This document shows positions 8,772 to 17,070 of a stretch of 64,000 nucleotides of DNA, in pieces. Source of the DNA: Gemmatimonadota bacterium. Lineage in GTDB: Bacteria; Gemmatimonadota; Gemmatimonadetes; Gemmatimonadales; GWC2-71-9. Numbering within the stretch: position 1 is the stretch's first letter; every line of letters starts with the position of its first letter. The notes beneath the pieces were generated by a model. The model saw only the letters and a program-made list of their open reading frames with translations, did no database searches and was not told the DNA's origin. The DNA lies in contig QHUL01000057.1 of the NCBI GenBank assembly GCA_003222115.1, positions 1-64,000 of the forward strand, given 5' to 3'. Made by a program: the position numbers and the translations under genes.

Positions 8772-9430
8772 GGAGCCCGGGCCTTGAGAAGTTTCAGAAT
8801 CTCCGCGTTTCCCCGCTCCGCCGCTAGGCCGATCGCGCTCTTGCCCGCGTCATTGTGCTGCCGCGGATCGGCGCCGTGGGCGAGCAGGTAGCGCGTCATC
8901 TCGACGTCGCCGCTCTGCACCGCCTCCTGCAGCGGGCTCCAGCCCTCCTGCTGCCGCCCGTTCACCGGCGCCCCCGCGTCGATCAGCAGCTTCACGGCCT
9001 CGAAGCTCCGGCCCGCGGCGGCGGCGTGCAGCGGCTGCACCCGCATCGGGTTCCTGGCCGCCTGGGCGACGTCGGCACCGCGCGCGAGCAGCAGCCGCAC
9101 GGTCTCCGGGTGCGCGAAGAAGGCGGCCAGACCGAGCGGGTAGAAGCCGTCACTCGAGTAGGCGTTCACGAGCGACGGCTCGCGGTCAAGCAGCTCCGCC
9201 ACGCGGGCCGTGGCGCCCACCGAGGCCGCATCGAACACATCGAGCTCCGGTCCGGCTGCGAGCAACAGCGCGACGCACTCCCGCTGGTGATGGTATTGGG
9301 CGATCAACACCGGTGAGTGGCCGCGCTCGTTGCGAACGCACGCCAGCGACGGCTCCGCCGCCAGCAGCGCTCCGAGGCGCGCCGCATCCCCCTGCCGGAT
9401 GACGTCGAAGATCTCCTGCGCCGCGCTCAT
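8768..9430 (-). CDS. Ankyrin-repeat protein
   Basis: The 220-residue cytoplasmic protein is made almost entirely of ankyrin repeats of about 33 residues. Recognisable repeat cores are G-x-S/Y-P-L near the start of a unit and V-x-L-L-L/I-x-x-G-A-D/P near its end (for example VRLLLARGAD and RYLLAHGADP). No enzymatic domain and no signal peptide are visible. It is coupled by ATGA to the DUF1499 gene upstream and by GTGA to the aminotransferase downstream. A scaffolding role for the pathway is a guess. Confidence 0.88.
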   Translation of the reverse strand: MSAAQEIFDVIRQGDAARLGALLAAEPSLACVRNERGHSPVLIAQYHHQRECVALLLAAGPELDVFDAASVGATARVAELLDREPSLVNAYSSDGFYPLGLAAFFAHPETVRLLLARGADVAQAARNPMRVQPLHAAAAGRSFEAVKLLIDAGAPVNGRQQEGWSPLQEAVQSGDVEMTRYLLAHGADPRQHNDAGKSAIGLAAERGNAEILKLLKARAP

Positions 9431-10209
9431 GGGCTCCCTCCCGCGGCTCGTGCGAGCGCCGCGAGATACGTCTTGATGCGCGCGGCGTTCGCCCCCACGT
9501 CGCTCTTCCCGACTCGCGACTTGGAGCGCATGTCCACGACCGCGCTGTCCGCGCCCCGCGGGGTCACGCGGATCACGACGTCGTCCTTGAACCCGAACCA
9601 GCGCGTGGTCGCCGTCGCCTCGATCCGCCCGGCGGCCGAATCGACTCCCGTGAGCTCCCACGCCGGCATGCCCGTGGCGGTGCGGTGCGCCAGACCGAAC
9701 GCCCGGGCCGCCGGCATGGGGAGCGTCAGCGCGGCGAGGTCGGGGTACCCGTGCCGCACCGAATCGGCGAAGCCCGCCGGATAACTCATCTCCTTCCCCT
9801 TCCAGAAGTCGTTCGTCGCCGCGGCGACGTACGCGGGCGGGTTCTGGAGGTCGGTCGAGATGTCGTTGATGGGGGGGACGGTGCGCGCGAGTCGGTACTG
9901 ATGCAGCACCATGACGGACGGCACGACGCCCACGACCAAACCGACCGCGCCGAGACCGACTCCCCCAAGGTGGGCTCGCAGCGCGTGCGCGATCCCCGCG
10001 AGCGACAGCAGCGCGCCGAGCATGGCGAGCAGCGTGCCGATCGGCAGCACGCCGAGCAGCGGCAGGCCCAAGACGCGCCGGCCGAACGCGACCCGCAGGC
10101 TCCACCAGCCGTGGTGGTAGCCGAAGCCCGCGAGGAAGACGACTAGCAGCCCTGCGCCGGCGAGCGCGACGCCCGCCACCGCCAGGCGCGACCACGACCG
10201 CTCTTCCAT
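9427..10209 (-). CDS. DUF1499 family membrane protein
   Basis: The 260-residue protein has three predicted membrane helices in the first 110 residues, then a DUF1499 domain. Recognisable family segments are PPINDISTD, PPAY and the C-terminal SRVGKSDVGANAARI. The soluble part is probably periplasmic. The start ATG lies 23 bp after the barrel gene. The function of DUF1499 is not established. Its place between an outer-membrane barrel and catabolic enzymes hints at envelope transport, which is inference. Confidence 0.85.
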   Translation of the reverse strand: MEERSWSRLAVAGVALAGAGLLVVFLAGFGYHHGWWSLRVAFGRRVLGLPLLGVLPIGTLLAMLGALLSLAGIAHALRAHLGGVGLGAVGLVVGVVPSVMVLHQYRLARTVPPINDISTDLQNPPAYVAAATNDFWKGKEMSYPAGFADSVRHGYPDLAALTLPMPAARAFGLAHRTATGMPAWELTGVDSAAGRIEATATTRWFGFKDDVVIRVTPRGADSAVVDMRSKSRVGKSDVGANAARIKTYLAALARAAGGSP

Positions 10210-10232
10210 GTGCCCGCTCCTTGAAAAGACGA

Positions 10233-11825
10233 TCAGAATGCGACGCCCTTGCGTACCGCGACCGCCCAGCGGCTCCCTGGCCGGAAGCCCGCACCGAAGC
10301 GGTATCCTAGCGCGATTTCGCCCACGTCACCACGCACGGCGCGCGTCGGACCCAGCCGCAGCGCGATTCCCACGTCGCCGCCCAGGCGGGACCCTTCATC
10401 CGCGTACCAGGCGCCCCCCCAGTCGAGGAACGGCGCGAGGCCGACCCCCACGAGCCCCCACAACTCGTCGGTGACGAGGATGCGGTCCTCGAGCGCGAGC
10501 CACGCCATGCGGGTGCCCGTGAACTCATGCACGCCGAACACGCGGGGACCTCGCTTGTCGAGCCACAGGTCGAACTCGCTCCCCGGACGAGTCCGCTCGA
10601 GCGCCCCGCCCTCGAGGTGCAGGATCAGCGTCTGTCGGGGCAGGTTCTGACTCGCCACCGTCACGCCGGCGCGGACCCGACCCGAGTCGAGCCCCGCCCC
10701 GGTGTAGATCCCGTTCGCCTGGCCCTGGAGCAGGGCGAAGCCACGCGGCCAGAGGGCGCTGAGCTGGGCCCGCGCCTCGGGGCCGGCGCCGGCCCGCCCC
10801 GCGGGATACCCCCAGGCGCGCGGGGCGGCCCAGACGCCGAGGCGCAGGGTCTGCGACAGGTCCACATCCTCGCGCCGGGCGTAGGAGTTGAACCGCTCGA
10901 GCACCTGGAAGCGCACGTGACTGAGCTCCACGCCCGCACCCGCGCTCGCGAACAGCGAGCGTGGGATCGCGCTGGCCGTCTCCGCCGCGAAGTCCTCGCG
11001 CCGCCAGTGCGCGCCGTACCAGACGCGCACGTAGCCCCGACTCGTGGCGCGCACCGCCCAGCCACCCGTGACGCCGACGCGCAGCGCGCGACGGGCGAAG
11101 GTCGTGTCCAACGCGCCGTCGCGGAACACCAGGATGCGCTCGGAGGCCGCCTCGCCGTTCGTCGCAAGCGCGGTGCGGGCCGCTGTCTCGTAGAACGGTA
11201 CGCCGAAGAGCCACTGGCCCTTGCGGCCGTCCGACAGGTTCTGGTACCCCAGGTCCAGCTGGGCCCGCCGCCCGACGAAGTGCTGGTTGAGGTACTCGAG
11301 CGAGAGAATGCTCCGGTCGGGGGTGCGGTTGTACACGGCGCGGAGCGTGCTCGCGGTGCCCAGCAGGTTTTCCTCGACCATCCCCACGAGCCAGGAGACG
11401 TCGCCGCCCGCGGACGAATAGCCGAGCTGCGGCTTCGTGCTCCAGCCATCCGTCGTCAGGACCCGCAGCGCGAGCCGGCCGTCCACGCGGGTGCTGTCCA
11501 CACGCACGCGGCTGAACACGTTCATGGCGCGCAACGCCCGCTCGCTCTCAGCCACCCGCGCCGAGTCGTAGGGGTCGCCCGGACTGACCAGTAACAGCCG
11601 GTGGATCACGGACGGGCGGGTGGTGACGTGGAGCGCGTTCGCGAGCCGGGCGATGAACCCGGGCGCGTCGGCCTCGCCCGCGGGAAAGACGTTCTTGCTG
11701 ACCACGACCACCGTGTCGATCGTCTGGGCGGCCAGGCGGTGAGGCGGGTAGGCGGATAGCAACAGGAGGATCGAGCCAACCGCCGACGTGGCGATCCGCC
11801 GATCCGCCTTATTTGACCGCGTCAA
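10233..11825 (-). CDS. TamA/BamA-like outer-membrane beta-barrel protein with POTRA
   Basis: The 530-residue exported protein has a signal peptide ending in RLAAQ and a POTRA-like module at about residues 60-125 (GDPYDSARVAESERALRAM, then FSRVRVDST). The rest is amphipathic strands ending in an aromatic C-terminus (GVAF), as expected of an Omp85-like or two-partner barrel. The first 17 bp overlap the lipoprotein gene. The signal-peptide codons are built from 8-nt repeats (11734-11808). A role in protein or lipid insertion is inferred from family; with only one POTRA it is not a canonical BamA. Confidence 0.75.
   Translation of the reverse strand: MTRSNKADRRIATSAVGSILLLLSAYPPHRLAAQTIDTVVVVSKNVFPAGEADAPGFIARLANALHVTTRPSVIHRLLLVSPGDPYDSARVAESERALRAMNVFSRVRVDSTRVDGRLALRVLTTDGWSTKPQLGYSSAGGDVSWLVGMVEENLLGTASTLRAVYNRTPDRSILSLEYLNQHFVGRRAQLDLGYQNLSDGRKGQWLFGVPFYETAARTALATNGEAASERILVFRDGALDTTFARRALRVGVTGGWAVRATSRGYVRVWYGAHWRREDFAAETASAIPRSLFASAGAGVELSHVRFQVLERFNSYARREDVDLSQTLRLGVWAAPRAWGYPAGRAGAGPEARAQLSALWPRGFALLQGQANGIYTGAGLDSGRVRAGVTVASQNLPRQTLILHLEGGALERTRPGSEFDLWLDKRGPRVFGVHEFTGTRMAWLALEDRILVTDELWGLVGVGLAPFLDWGGAWYADEGSRLGGDVGIALRLGPTRAVRGDVGEIALGYRFGAGFRPGSRWAVAVRKGVAF
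11734..11808. repeat. 8-nt-period self-complementary array inside barrel gene
   Basis: AGGCGGTG, AGGCGGGT and AGGCGGAT (11734-11757) face CGATCCGC, CGATCCGC and relatives (11776-11808) on the same strand, so the two halves are complementary. The period of 8 is not a multiple of 3, although the stretch encodes the signal peptide of the barrel protein. The unit matches the array after glnA at 14196-14277. Confidence 0.7.
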
Positions 11826-12351
11826 GGCGCTGGTGCAGCGGGTACATCACGTGGAGCGAGGAGTCGTTCCACGCGGTGAAGTAGAGGGCGGCGTCGACGC
11901 GGCCAGTGATTTGGCGCATCCCGCGCGTGACGAGCGTGAACGTGCCGCGCACCGAATCCGGCCGGAGCGGGCGGCAGAAGCACGTCGCGGTCGCGAAGGC
12001 GGGAATCCGGGCCGGCGGCGAGCCGAGCTCGTAGGGGACCCCCGGCCGGAGCGCCCGGACGTTTCCGAGGTCGAGCCCCAGCGTGAGGGCATACTCGTCT
12101 CCCGCGCCGGGCGAGGGGTCGAAGTCGTACCGGACGAGCGCCACGTCTCCGCCGCCGCGCGTCGTGTCGATGCGGATCCGCATCAGGGTGAGGGACGAGT
12201 CGGGCTCCGCCTCGATCCGCCCGTGCCACTCCCAGCGACCATAGCTCTGGAGGCCCGTGGTATCGCCGGAGCGGGAGGCTTGGTCGCAGCCGGCGAAGAA
12301 TATCAGCGTCACGAAGAGGCGTCGCACACAGACGTCGCGGAGAAGCGTCAC
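11809..12351 (-). CDS. Predicted lipoprotein of unknown function
   Basis: The 180-residue protein has an N-terminal hydrophobic segment ending in FFAGC, a plausible lipobox. The mature part is beta-rich with a CFC pair near residue 125. I do not recognise a family. It starts with GTG; a TATCTT box lies 14 nt upstream. It overlaps the barrel gene by 17 bp, so the two are probably made together and may act together at the outer membrane. It is the first gene of the long minus-strand string. Confidence 0.7.
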   Translation of the reverse strand: MTLLRDVCVRRLFVTLIFFAGCDQASRSGDTTGLQSYGRWEWHGRIEAEPDSSLTLMRIRIDTTRGGGDVALVRYDFDPSPGAGDEYALTLGLDLGNVRALRPGVPYELGSPPARIPAFATATCFCRPLRPDSVRGTFTLVTRGMRQITGRVDAALYFTAWNDSSLHVMYPLHQRLDAVK

Positions 12352-12405
12352 GTGAAGGCGTAGATAAGATACCGGGTTCCCGGCCCGAGCCGCCTATTCT
12401 CGGGT

Positions 12406-12774
12406 ATGGTCCTCAGAGCCTTCGTCGGGAAGCTTTGTGTGCACGAGCTTGCTGTAGAGCTAACTGTAGAAGCCCTGAAGCTTGCTCGCACGTTCCGGGG
12501 GCCGGGTGCCAGGGTGCGTGGCGATCAGCTCGTCGCGGCGGCGCTCTCAATCGGCTCCAACATAGCCGAAGCCTGCGGCCGCGGCACCGTCCCCGAATTC
12601 CGACGCTTCCTACTATACGCCCGGGGATCGGCCCAGGAAACGATTAGCCAGCTGCGGGTCGCGGCGCAGACCGACCCGACGTACCGAGACACCATCCGGT
12701 CACTGGAAGGCCGGGCGATCCTCATCAGCAAGATGATCGGTCGACTCCACGCGCACCCACCGCCCGATCGGTGA
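12406..12774 (+). CDS. Four-helix-bundle (S23-type) protein
   Basis: The 122-residue helical protein belongs to the family first known from 23S rRNA intervening sequences. Conserved segments SIGSNIAEACGRG and FRRFLLYARGSAQE are clear. Such proteins occur as stand-alone genes in many bacteria and their role is unknown. No Shine-Dalgarno sequence precedes the ATG, but TATTCT ends 5 nt before it, so the mRNA may be leaderless. It points away from the lipoprotein operon on one side and converges with glnA on the other. Confidence 0.88.
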   Translation: MVLRAFVGKLCVHELAVELTVEALKLARTFRGPGARVRGDQLVAAALSIGSNIAEACGRGTVPEFRRFLLYARGSAQETISQLRVAAQTDPTYRDTIRSLEGRAILISKMIGRLHAHPPPDR

Positions 12775-12837
12775 GGGATTACGGTTTTCGTGACGTTCTT
12801 ATGCGACGATCACTCGCGACGCCTCTCCTAGACGTCC

Positions 12838-14190
12838 TCAATATTGCCCCAAATACCGCTTCAGCTCCCACTCGCTCACCCGGCCGATATACGCCTGCCA
12901 CTCCTCACGCTTCGCCTCGACGAACCGCTCGTAGATGTGCTCCCCGAGGGCATCGCGCACCACGGCGTCCTTCTCCAGCATCTCGAGCGCCTCGTGCAGG
13001 TCCCGCGGCAGCTCGTCGATGCGATACTTGCGGCGCTCGCGGAAGCTCATTTCGAAGATGTTCTTGTTGACCGGGTCGGGGGGCAGGAGCTTGCTCTCGA
13101 TGCCGCTCAGTCCCGCCCCGAGCTGCACGGCCAGCGCGAGGTAGGGGTTCGCCGAAGGATCGGGCATCCGCAGCTCGCAGCGCGTGCGCATCCCGCGCCG
13201 GTCGGGGATGCGGATCAAGGGTGACCGGTTCCGCATCGACCACGCCACGTTGGTCGGCGCCTCGTAACCCGGGACGAGCCGCTTGTAGCTGTTGACCAGG
13301 GGGTTCGTCACCGCACAGAACCCGCGGGCATGCCGCAGCAGCCCGGCGATGTAATGGAGCGCCGTCTGCGAGAGCTCCCACTTCCCCTTGGGATCGTGGA
13401 AGGCGTTCTTGCCGTCCCGGAAGAGCGACTGGTGGGTGTGCATGCCGGAGCCGTTGATCCCGAAGATCGGCTTCGGCATGAAGGTCGCGAGGAAGCCGTG
13501 CCGGTAGGCCGCGTAGCGCACGATGAACCGGAAGGTGGCGAGATTGTCCGCCGTCTCCAGCGCCTCGGCGTACCGGAAGTCGATCTCGTGCTGGCCCGGG
13601 GCCACCTCGTGATGCCCGGCCTCCACCTCAAACCCCATCGCCAGCAGGTCCTTGATGATCAGGCGGCGGATCTCCTCCGCCCGGTCCACGGGGGTGAGGT
13701 CGAAGTAGCCGCCGGCGTCGTGCGTCTCGGTCGTGGGATCACCCTTGGCGTCGAGCTGGAAGATGAAGAACTCCGCCTCGGCCCCGGCCATCATCTGATA
13801 GCCCAGCTCCTGGGCGCGGGCGATCTGGCGTTTCAGCGCCTGGCGCGTGCACCCCACGAACGACGACCCGTCGGGGTTGTAGATATCGCAGATGATCCGG
13901 GCGACGCGCCCCCCCTCATCGTCGTACGGCAGGACCTGGGCGGTGTCCAGGTCGGGCCTCAGCACCATGTCCGACTCCTCGATGCGCACGAACCCTTCGA
14001 TGGACGAGCCGTCGAACATGACGTCGCCCTCGAGTGCCTTCTCGAACTGACTCTGGGGCACTTCGACGTTCTTGTTGACGCCGAGGATGTCGGTGAACTG
14101 GAGCCGCAGGAACGCGACGTCCTGCTTTTTCAACAGCTCCAGGATGTCGCGCTTCGTGGCTCCGGCGGACTTGGAAACCGTAGTGGCCAT
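12838..14190 (-). CDS. glnA: Glutamine synthetase, type I-alpha-like (short form)
   Basis: The 450-residue glutamine synthetase makes glutamine from glutamate, ammonia and ATP. Visible motifs are FDGSSIEGF, AGAEAEFFIF, the HHEVAPGQHEIDF segment, NGSGMHTHQS, NPLVNSYKRLVPGYEAP (ATP region) and RMPDPSANPY. It lacks the roughly 25-residue insert and the NLYDLP-like adenylylation loop of the beta subtype, which its neighbour has. It lies 88 bp downstream of the second synthetase, separated by an 8-nt-period palindromic array. Confidence 0.95.
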   Translation of the reverse strand: MATTVSKSAGATKRDILELLKKQDVAFLRLQFTDILGVNKNVEVPQSQFEKALEGDVMFDGSSIEGFVRIEESDMVLRPDLDTAQVLPYDDEGGRVARIICDIYNPDGSSFVGCTRQALKRQIARAQELGYQMMAGAEAEFFIFQLDAKGDPTTETHDAGGYFDLTPVDRAEEIRRLIIKDLLAMGFEVEAGHHEVAPGQHEIDFRYAEALETADNLATFRFIVRYAAYRHGFLATFMPKPIFGINGSGMHTHQSLFRDGKNAFHDPKGKWELSQTALHYIAGLLRHARGFCAVTNPLVNSYKRLVPGYEAPTNVAWSMRNRSPLIRIPDRRGMRTRCELRMPDPSANPYLALAVQLGAGLSGIESKLLPPDPVNKNIFEMSFRERRKYRIDELPRDLHEALEMLEKDAVVRDALGEHIYERFVEAKREEWQAYIGRVSEWELKRYLGQY

Positions 14191-14195
14191 ATGGG

Positions 14196-14277
14196 TAGGC
14201 GGTTAGGCGGTTAGGCGGCTAGAAGCCAGCCGACCACCGGCGCTCCTAACCGCCCGACCGCCTGTCCGCCTGCTCCG
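14196..14277. repeat. 8-nt-period palindromic array between the two glutamine synthetase genes
   Basis: TAGGCGGT, TAGGCGGT and TAGGCGGC (14196-14219) are followed after 25 bp by CCTAACCG, CCCGACCG and CCTGTCCG (14245-14268), the complementary sense. The array fills almost the whole intergenic gap and could fold into a strong hairpin between the two cistrons. There is no T-run, so it is not a classic terminator. Confidence 0.75.
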
Positions 14278-14278
14278 T

Positions 14279-15751
14279 TCAGACGTCGTAATACAGGAAG
14301 AATTCGTACGGATGCGGCCGCAGCGCCACCGGATCGACTTCCTTGGCCCGCTTGTAGGCGAGCCAGGTCTCGATCACATCCGGCGTGAACACGTCTCCCG
14401 CGAGCAGGAACGCGTGATCGGCTTCGAGCGCCGCCAGCGTTTCGTTGAGCGAGCCCGGCGTGTTCTTCACGTGCTTGCGCTCCGCCGGCTCGAGCTCGTA
14501 CAGGTCCACATCCATCGGCTTGGGCGGCTCGATCTTGTTCTTGATGCCGTCCAGCCCCGCGAGCAGCAACGCCGCAAACGTGAGGTAGGGGTTGCACGCG
14601 GGATCGGGCGCCCGATACTCCACCCGCTTCGCCTTGGGCGACTTCGAGTACACCGGAATGCGGCAGATCGCCGAGCGGTTGCGCTGCGAGTAGATCAAGT
14701 TGATGGGCGCCTCGAAGCCCGGCACCAGCCGCCGGTAGCTGTTCGTCGTCGGCGCCGCAAACGCCAGCAGCGCCGGCGAATGCTTGATCAACCCGCCGAT
14801 GTACCAGCGCGCCGTGTCGGAGATCAGGGCGTACCCGTTCGCGTCGAAGAACAGGTTCGTGTCGCCCTGCCACAGGCTCATGTGCACGTGCATCCCCGAG
14901 CCGTTGTCCCCAAACAGGGGCTTCGGCATGAAGGTCGCCGTGTAGCCGTTCTGCGCGCACACGTTCTTCACGATGTACTTGTACATCAACAGCTGATCCG
15001 CCATGCGGGTGAGCGTCTGGAACCGCATATCGATCTCCGTCTGCCCCGCCGTGCCCACCTCGTGGTGATGCACCTCGACGTCGACCCCCGCCGCCAGCAT
15101 CGCGAGCACGATCTTGGAGCGCAGGTCCTGCAGCTTGTCTACGGGCGGCACCGGGAAGTACCCCTCCTTGTGCCGCGGCCGGTGGCCCAGGTTCGGCGTC
15201 CCGTTCGAGCCAGAGTTCCAGATCCCTTCCTCGGAATCGATGTGGTAGTAGCCCTCGTGCGCGTTCTGGTCGAAGCGCACCGAGTTGAAGATGTAGAACT
15301 CAGCCTCGGGTCCGTAGTAGGCCGTCGTCGCGATCCCCGTCTTGATGAGATACTGCTCCGCCTTGCGGGCCACGTAACGCGGGTCGCGGCTGTACGGCTG
15401 CCCCGTCACCGGATCCACGACGTCGCACGTCAGCGCCAGCGTCGGGACCTGGAGGCAGGGGTCCACGAACGCGCTCGCGGGATCGGGCAGCAAGAGCATG
15501 TCGCTCTCGTTGATCGCCTGGAACCCGCGGATCGACGAGCCGTCGAAACCGACGCCCTCGGCGAACACGGCCTCAGTCAGCTCCTTGAGCGGCAGCGAGA
15601 AGTGCTGCCAGGTGCCGGGCAGATCGGTGAATCGGACGTCCACCATCTGCACCCCGGCCTCCTTCGCTTTGCGGATCACGTCCGCAGGGGTCGGCGCGGT
15701 GCCGGCTTTCGCGGCCTTGGCGCTCGTGGTTGGCTCCAATGTGGCGGTCAT
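14279..15751 (-). CDS. glnA: Glutamine synthetase, type I-beta-like (long form)
   Basis: The 490-residue glutamine synthetase shows FDGSSIRGFQ, GPEAEFYIF, HHHEVGTAGQTEIDMRF, NGSGMHVHMS, NSYRRLVPGFEAP and YRAPDPACNPYL. The segment DVDLYELEPAE aligns with the NLYDLP adenylylation loop of enterobacterial GlnA, so the tyrosine target is present; no adenylyltransferase gene is in the window. It has its own promoter and a roughly 135-nt leader with a hairpin. Having both subtypes side by side suggests regulated use of two isoenzymes. Confidence 0.95.
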   Translation of the reverse strand: MTATLEPTTSAKAAKAGTAPTPADVIRKAKEAGVQMVDVRFTDLPGTWQHFSLPLKELTEAVFAEGVGFDGSSIRGFQAINESDMLLLPDPASAFVDPCLQVPTLALTCDVVDPVTGQPYSRDPRYVARKAEQYLIKTGIATTAYYGPEAEFYIFNSVRFDQNAHEGYYHIDSEEGIWNSGSNGTPNLGHRPRHKEGYFPVPPVDKLQDLRSKIVLAMLAAGVDVEVHHHEVGTAGQTEIDMRFQTLTRMADQLLMYKYIVKNVCAQNGYTATFMPKPLFGDNGSGMHVHMSLWQGDTNLFFDANGYALISDTARWYIGGLIKHSPALLAFAAPTTNSYRRLVPGFEAPINLIYSQRNRSAICRIPVYSKSPKAKRVEYRAPDPACNPYLTFAALLLAGLDGIKNKIEPPKPMDVDLYELEPAERKHVKNTPGSLNETLAALEADHAFLLAGDVFTPDVIETWLAYKRAKEVDPVALRPHPYEFFLYYDV

Positions 15752-15818
15752 GGGGTCGCTTTCTCCTCGAGGGTCTCTGGTCGCTCCGCAGCACGCACGC
15801 TCCGTACCACAAACAGCG

Positions 15819-15851
15819 ACAACCCGTGCTCGCGCTCGAGCGGCGGGTTGT
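15819..15851 (-). promoter_or_regulatory. Hairpin in the glnA 5' leader
   Basis: ACAACCCG (15819-15826) and CGGGTTGT (15844-15851) are perfect 8-bp arms around a GC-rich 17-nt loop that contains CTCGAG. It lies in the predicted leader of the long-form glnA mRNA. It matches no riboswitch I recognise. Confidence 0.5.
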
Positions 15852-15892
15852 TCGCGGACTCGCTTGTGGTCAGGAGACGTCAGGCATGCGGG

Positions 15893-15921
15893 AAGGTACG
15901 CGAGCCGCTACGGAGTGTCAA
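15893..15921 (-). promoter_or_regulatory. Sigma70-type promoter for long-form glnA
   Basis: On the minus strand TTGACA (15921-15916), a 17-bp spacer and TACCTT (15898-15893) are seen, upstream of the leader and the ATG at 15751. The same two hexamers with the same spacing occur before the cold-shock gene at 33283-33311. Confidence 0.75.
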
Positions 15922-16034
15922 GCATTCCGTGCGCTGCCTGCAGCGAAAGACCTGTGCAGCAACGGCGATGGGTGGAAAGGCTGTCGGACTGCAACGACAA
16001 TTGTGCACTCTAGGCAGCGTTTTCCACACACCAA

Positions 16035-16298
16035 CTACGCCTGAAGCGCCGCTAGGAAGTGCCACAGCTCGATGGCCGAAAATTCCCCGAAACGCTCCTG
16101 GATCTCCCGCTCTGTCAGTTCGAGGAAAATCCAGGTGGTCATGCGGTGTTGCTCTCCGCTCACGAAGTGCAGGCGCCCGCGCACGGCCCCCACCTCGCCG
16201 TCGAGCTGCGTCTCGACGAACACATCCCAGCGGTCATCGCCGCGCTTCAGCTCCCCCATGTGCTTGGCGCGCTCCTGGCCGGGAAAGGCGCTGGTCAT
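16035..16298 (-). CDS. Small hypothetical protein
   Basis: The 87-residue protein is mixed alpha/beta (RWDVFVETQ, GRLHFVSG, TTWIFLELTEREIQERFGE) with no signal peptide. Codon use and the even charge pattern look like a real gene, but I know no family. A shorter start at an internal Met (residue 14) is possible. It points away from the zinc-ribbon gene at 16375. Confidence 0.55.
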   Translation of the reverse strand: MTSAFPGQERAKHMGELKRGDDRWDVFVETQLDGEVGAVRGRLHFVSGEQHRMTTWIFLELTEREIQERFGEFSAIELWHFLAALQA

Positions 16299-16359
16299 GG
16301 GGCGGACGGTTCGAGGCTCACGCAGCTTACACTACGCTACGCCGACGAATCGTGCCAGT

Positions 16360-16374
16360 TAGATTCCGGCTCCC
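16360..16374 (+). promoter_or_regulatory. TAGATT -10-like box close to start codon
   Basis: TAGATT (16360-16365) lies 9 nt before the ATG at 16375 and no Shine-Dalgarno sequence is present, which fits a nearly leaderless mRNA. It is one of a set of such boxes in the window. Confidence 0.5.
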
Positions 16375-17070
16375 ATGACGTGCCACGCGTGCGGCGCCCC
16401 GCTGCCCGGGACGGCCCGGTTCTGTCACAAGTGCGGCGCAGCCGTGGCCGCCTCTTCCCAGGGGTCGGCCGGCTGGCAGGCCGGCTTGCCGTGGGCCGTC
16501 GCCGGAGCCGCGGTGGGAGCCTTGGTGACTGTGCTGATGCTTGGCGTCGGCGAGAGCAGGGAGCGGGGAGCGGGACCCGACGGTGTACCGGAAGGGACCG
16601 CTCCCCGCTCTCCGCTCCCCGCTCCCGATATCTCACAGATGTCCCCCGAGGAGCAGGCGCGGCGCCTGTTCGACCGCGTCGTCGGCCTCGCGGAGCGCGG
16701 TGCTCAGGACAGCGTCCGGTTCTTCCTGCCGATGGCCCTCGGCGCCTACGCCCAGCTGCCGGCACTCGATCTCGATGCGCGCTACGATATCGGCGTCCTG
16801 CGCCTCGCGGGGGGCGACGGGGCGGGGGCGCTGGCGCAGGCCGACACGATCCTCCACACGGTGCGGACGCACCTCTACGGCTTCATGCTGCGGGCGCGAG
16901 CCTACGAGCTCGCGCGCGACGCGCCCCGCGCGCGCCGCGCCTACGCGGGCTTCCTGCGCTACGAGACCGCCGAGCGGGCCCGCCGCCGCCCCGAGTACGC
17001 CGAGCACCAGAACACGATCGATGCCTTTCACGCGGAGGCGCTCCGGGTCACGGGCGGCAAGTCCTCGTGA
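16375..17070 (+). CDS. Zinc-ribbon membrane protein with helical repeat domain
   Basis: The 231-residue protein starts with a zinc ribbon (CHACG at 3-7 and CHKCG at about 17-21). A membrane helix follows (about residues 36-57), then a low-complexity linker encoded by a 7-nt-period array, then an alpha-helical domain with TPR-like pattern (ARYDIGVLRLAGGDGAGALAQA). The helical part is probably outside the cytoplasm. It is coupled by GTGA to the MqnD-like gene. Function unknown. Confidence 0.75.
   Translation: MTCHACGAPLPGTARFCHKCGAAVAASSQGSAGWQAGLPWAVAGAAVGALVTVLMLGVGESRERGAGPDGVPEGTAPRSPLPAPDISQMSPEEQARRLFDRVVGLAERGAQDSVRFFLPMALGAYAQLPALDLDARYDIGVLRLAGGDGAGALAQADTILHTVRTHLYGFMLRARAYELARDAPRARRAYAGFLRYETAERARRRPEYAEHQNTIDAFHAEALRVTGGKSS
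16559..16625. repeat. 7-nt-period inverted array inside zinc-ribbon gene
   Basis: GGGAGCG, GGGAGCG (16559-16572) faces CCGCTCC, CCGCTCT, CCGCTCC, CCGCTCC (16598-16625). The arms are complementary and encode the linker between the membrane helix and the helical domain. Confidence 0.75.
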
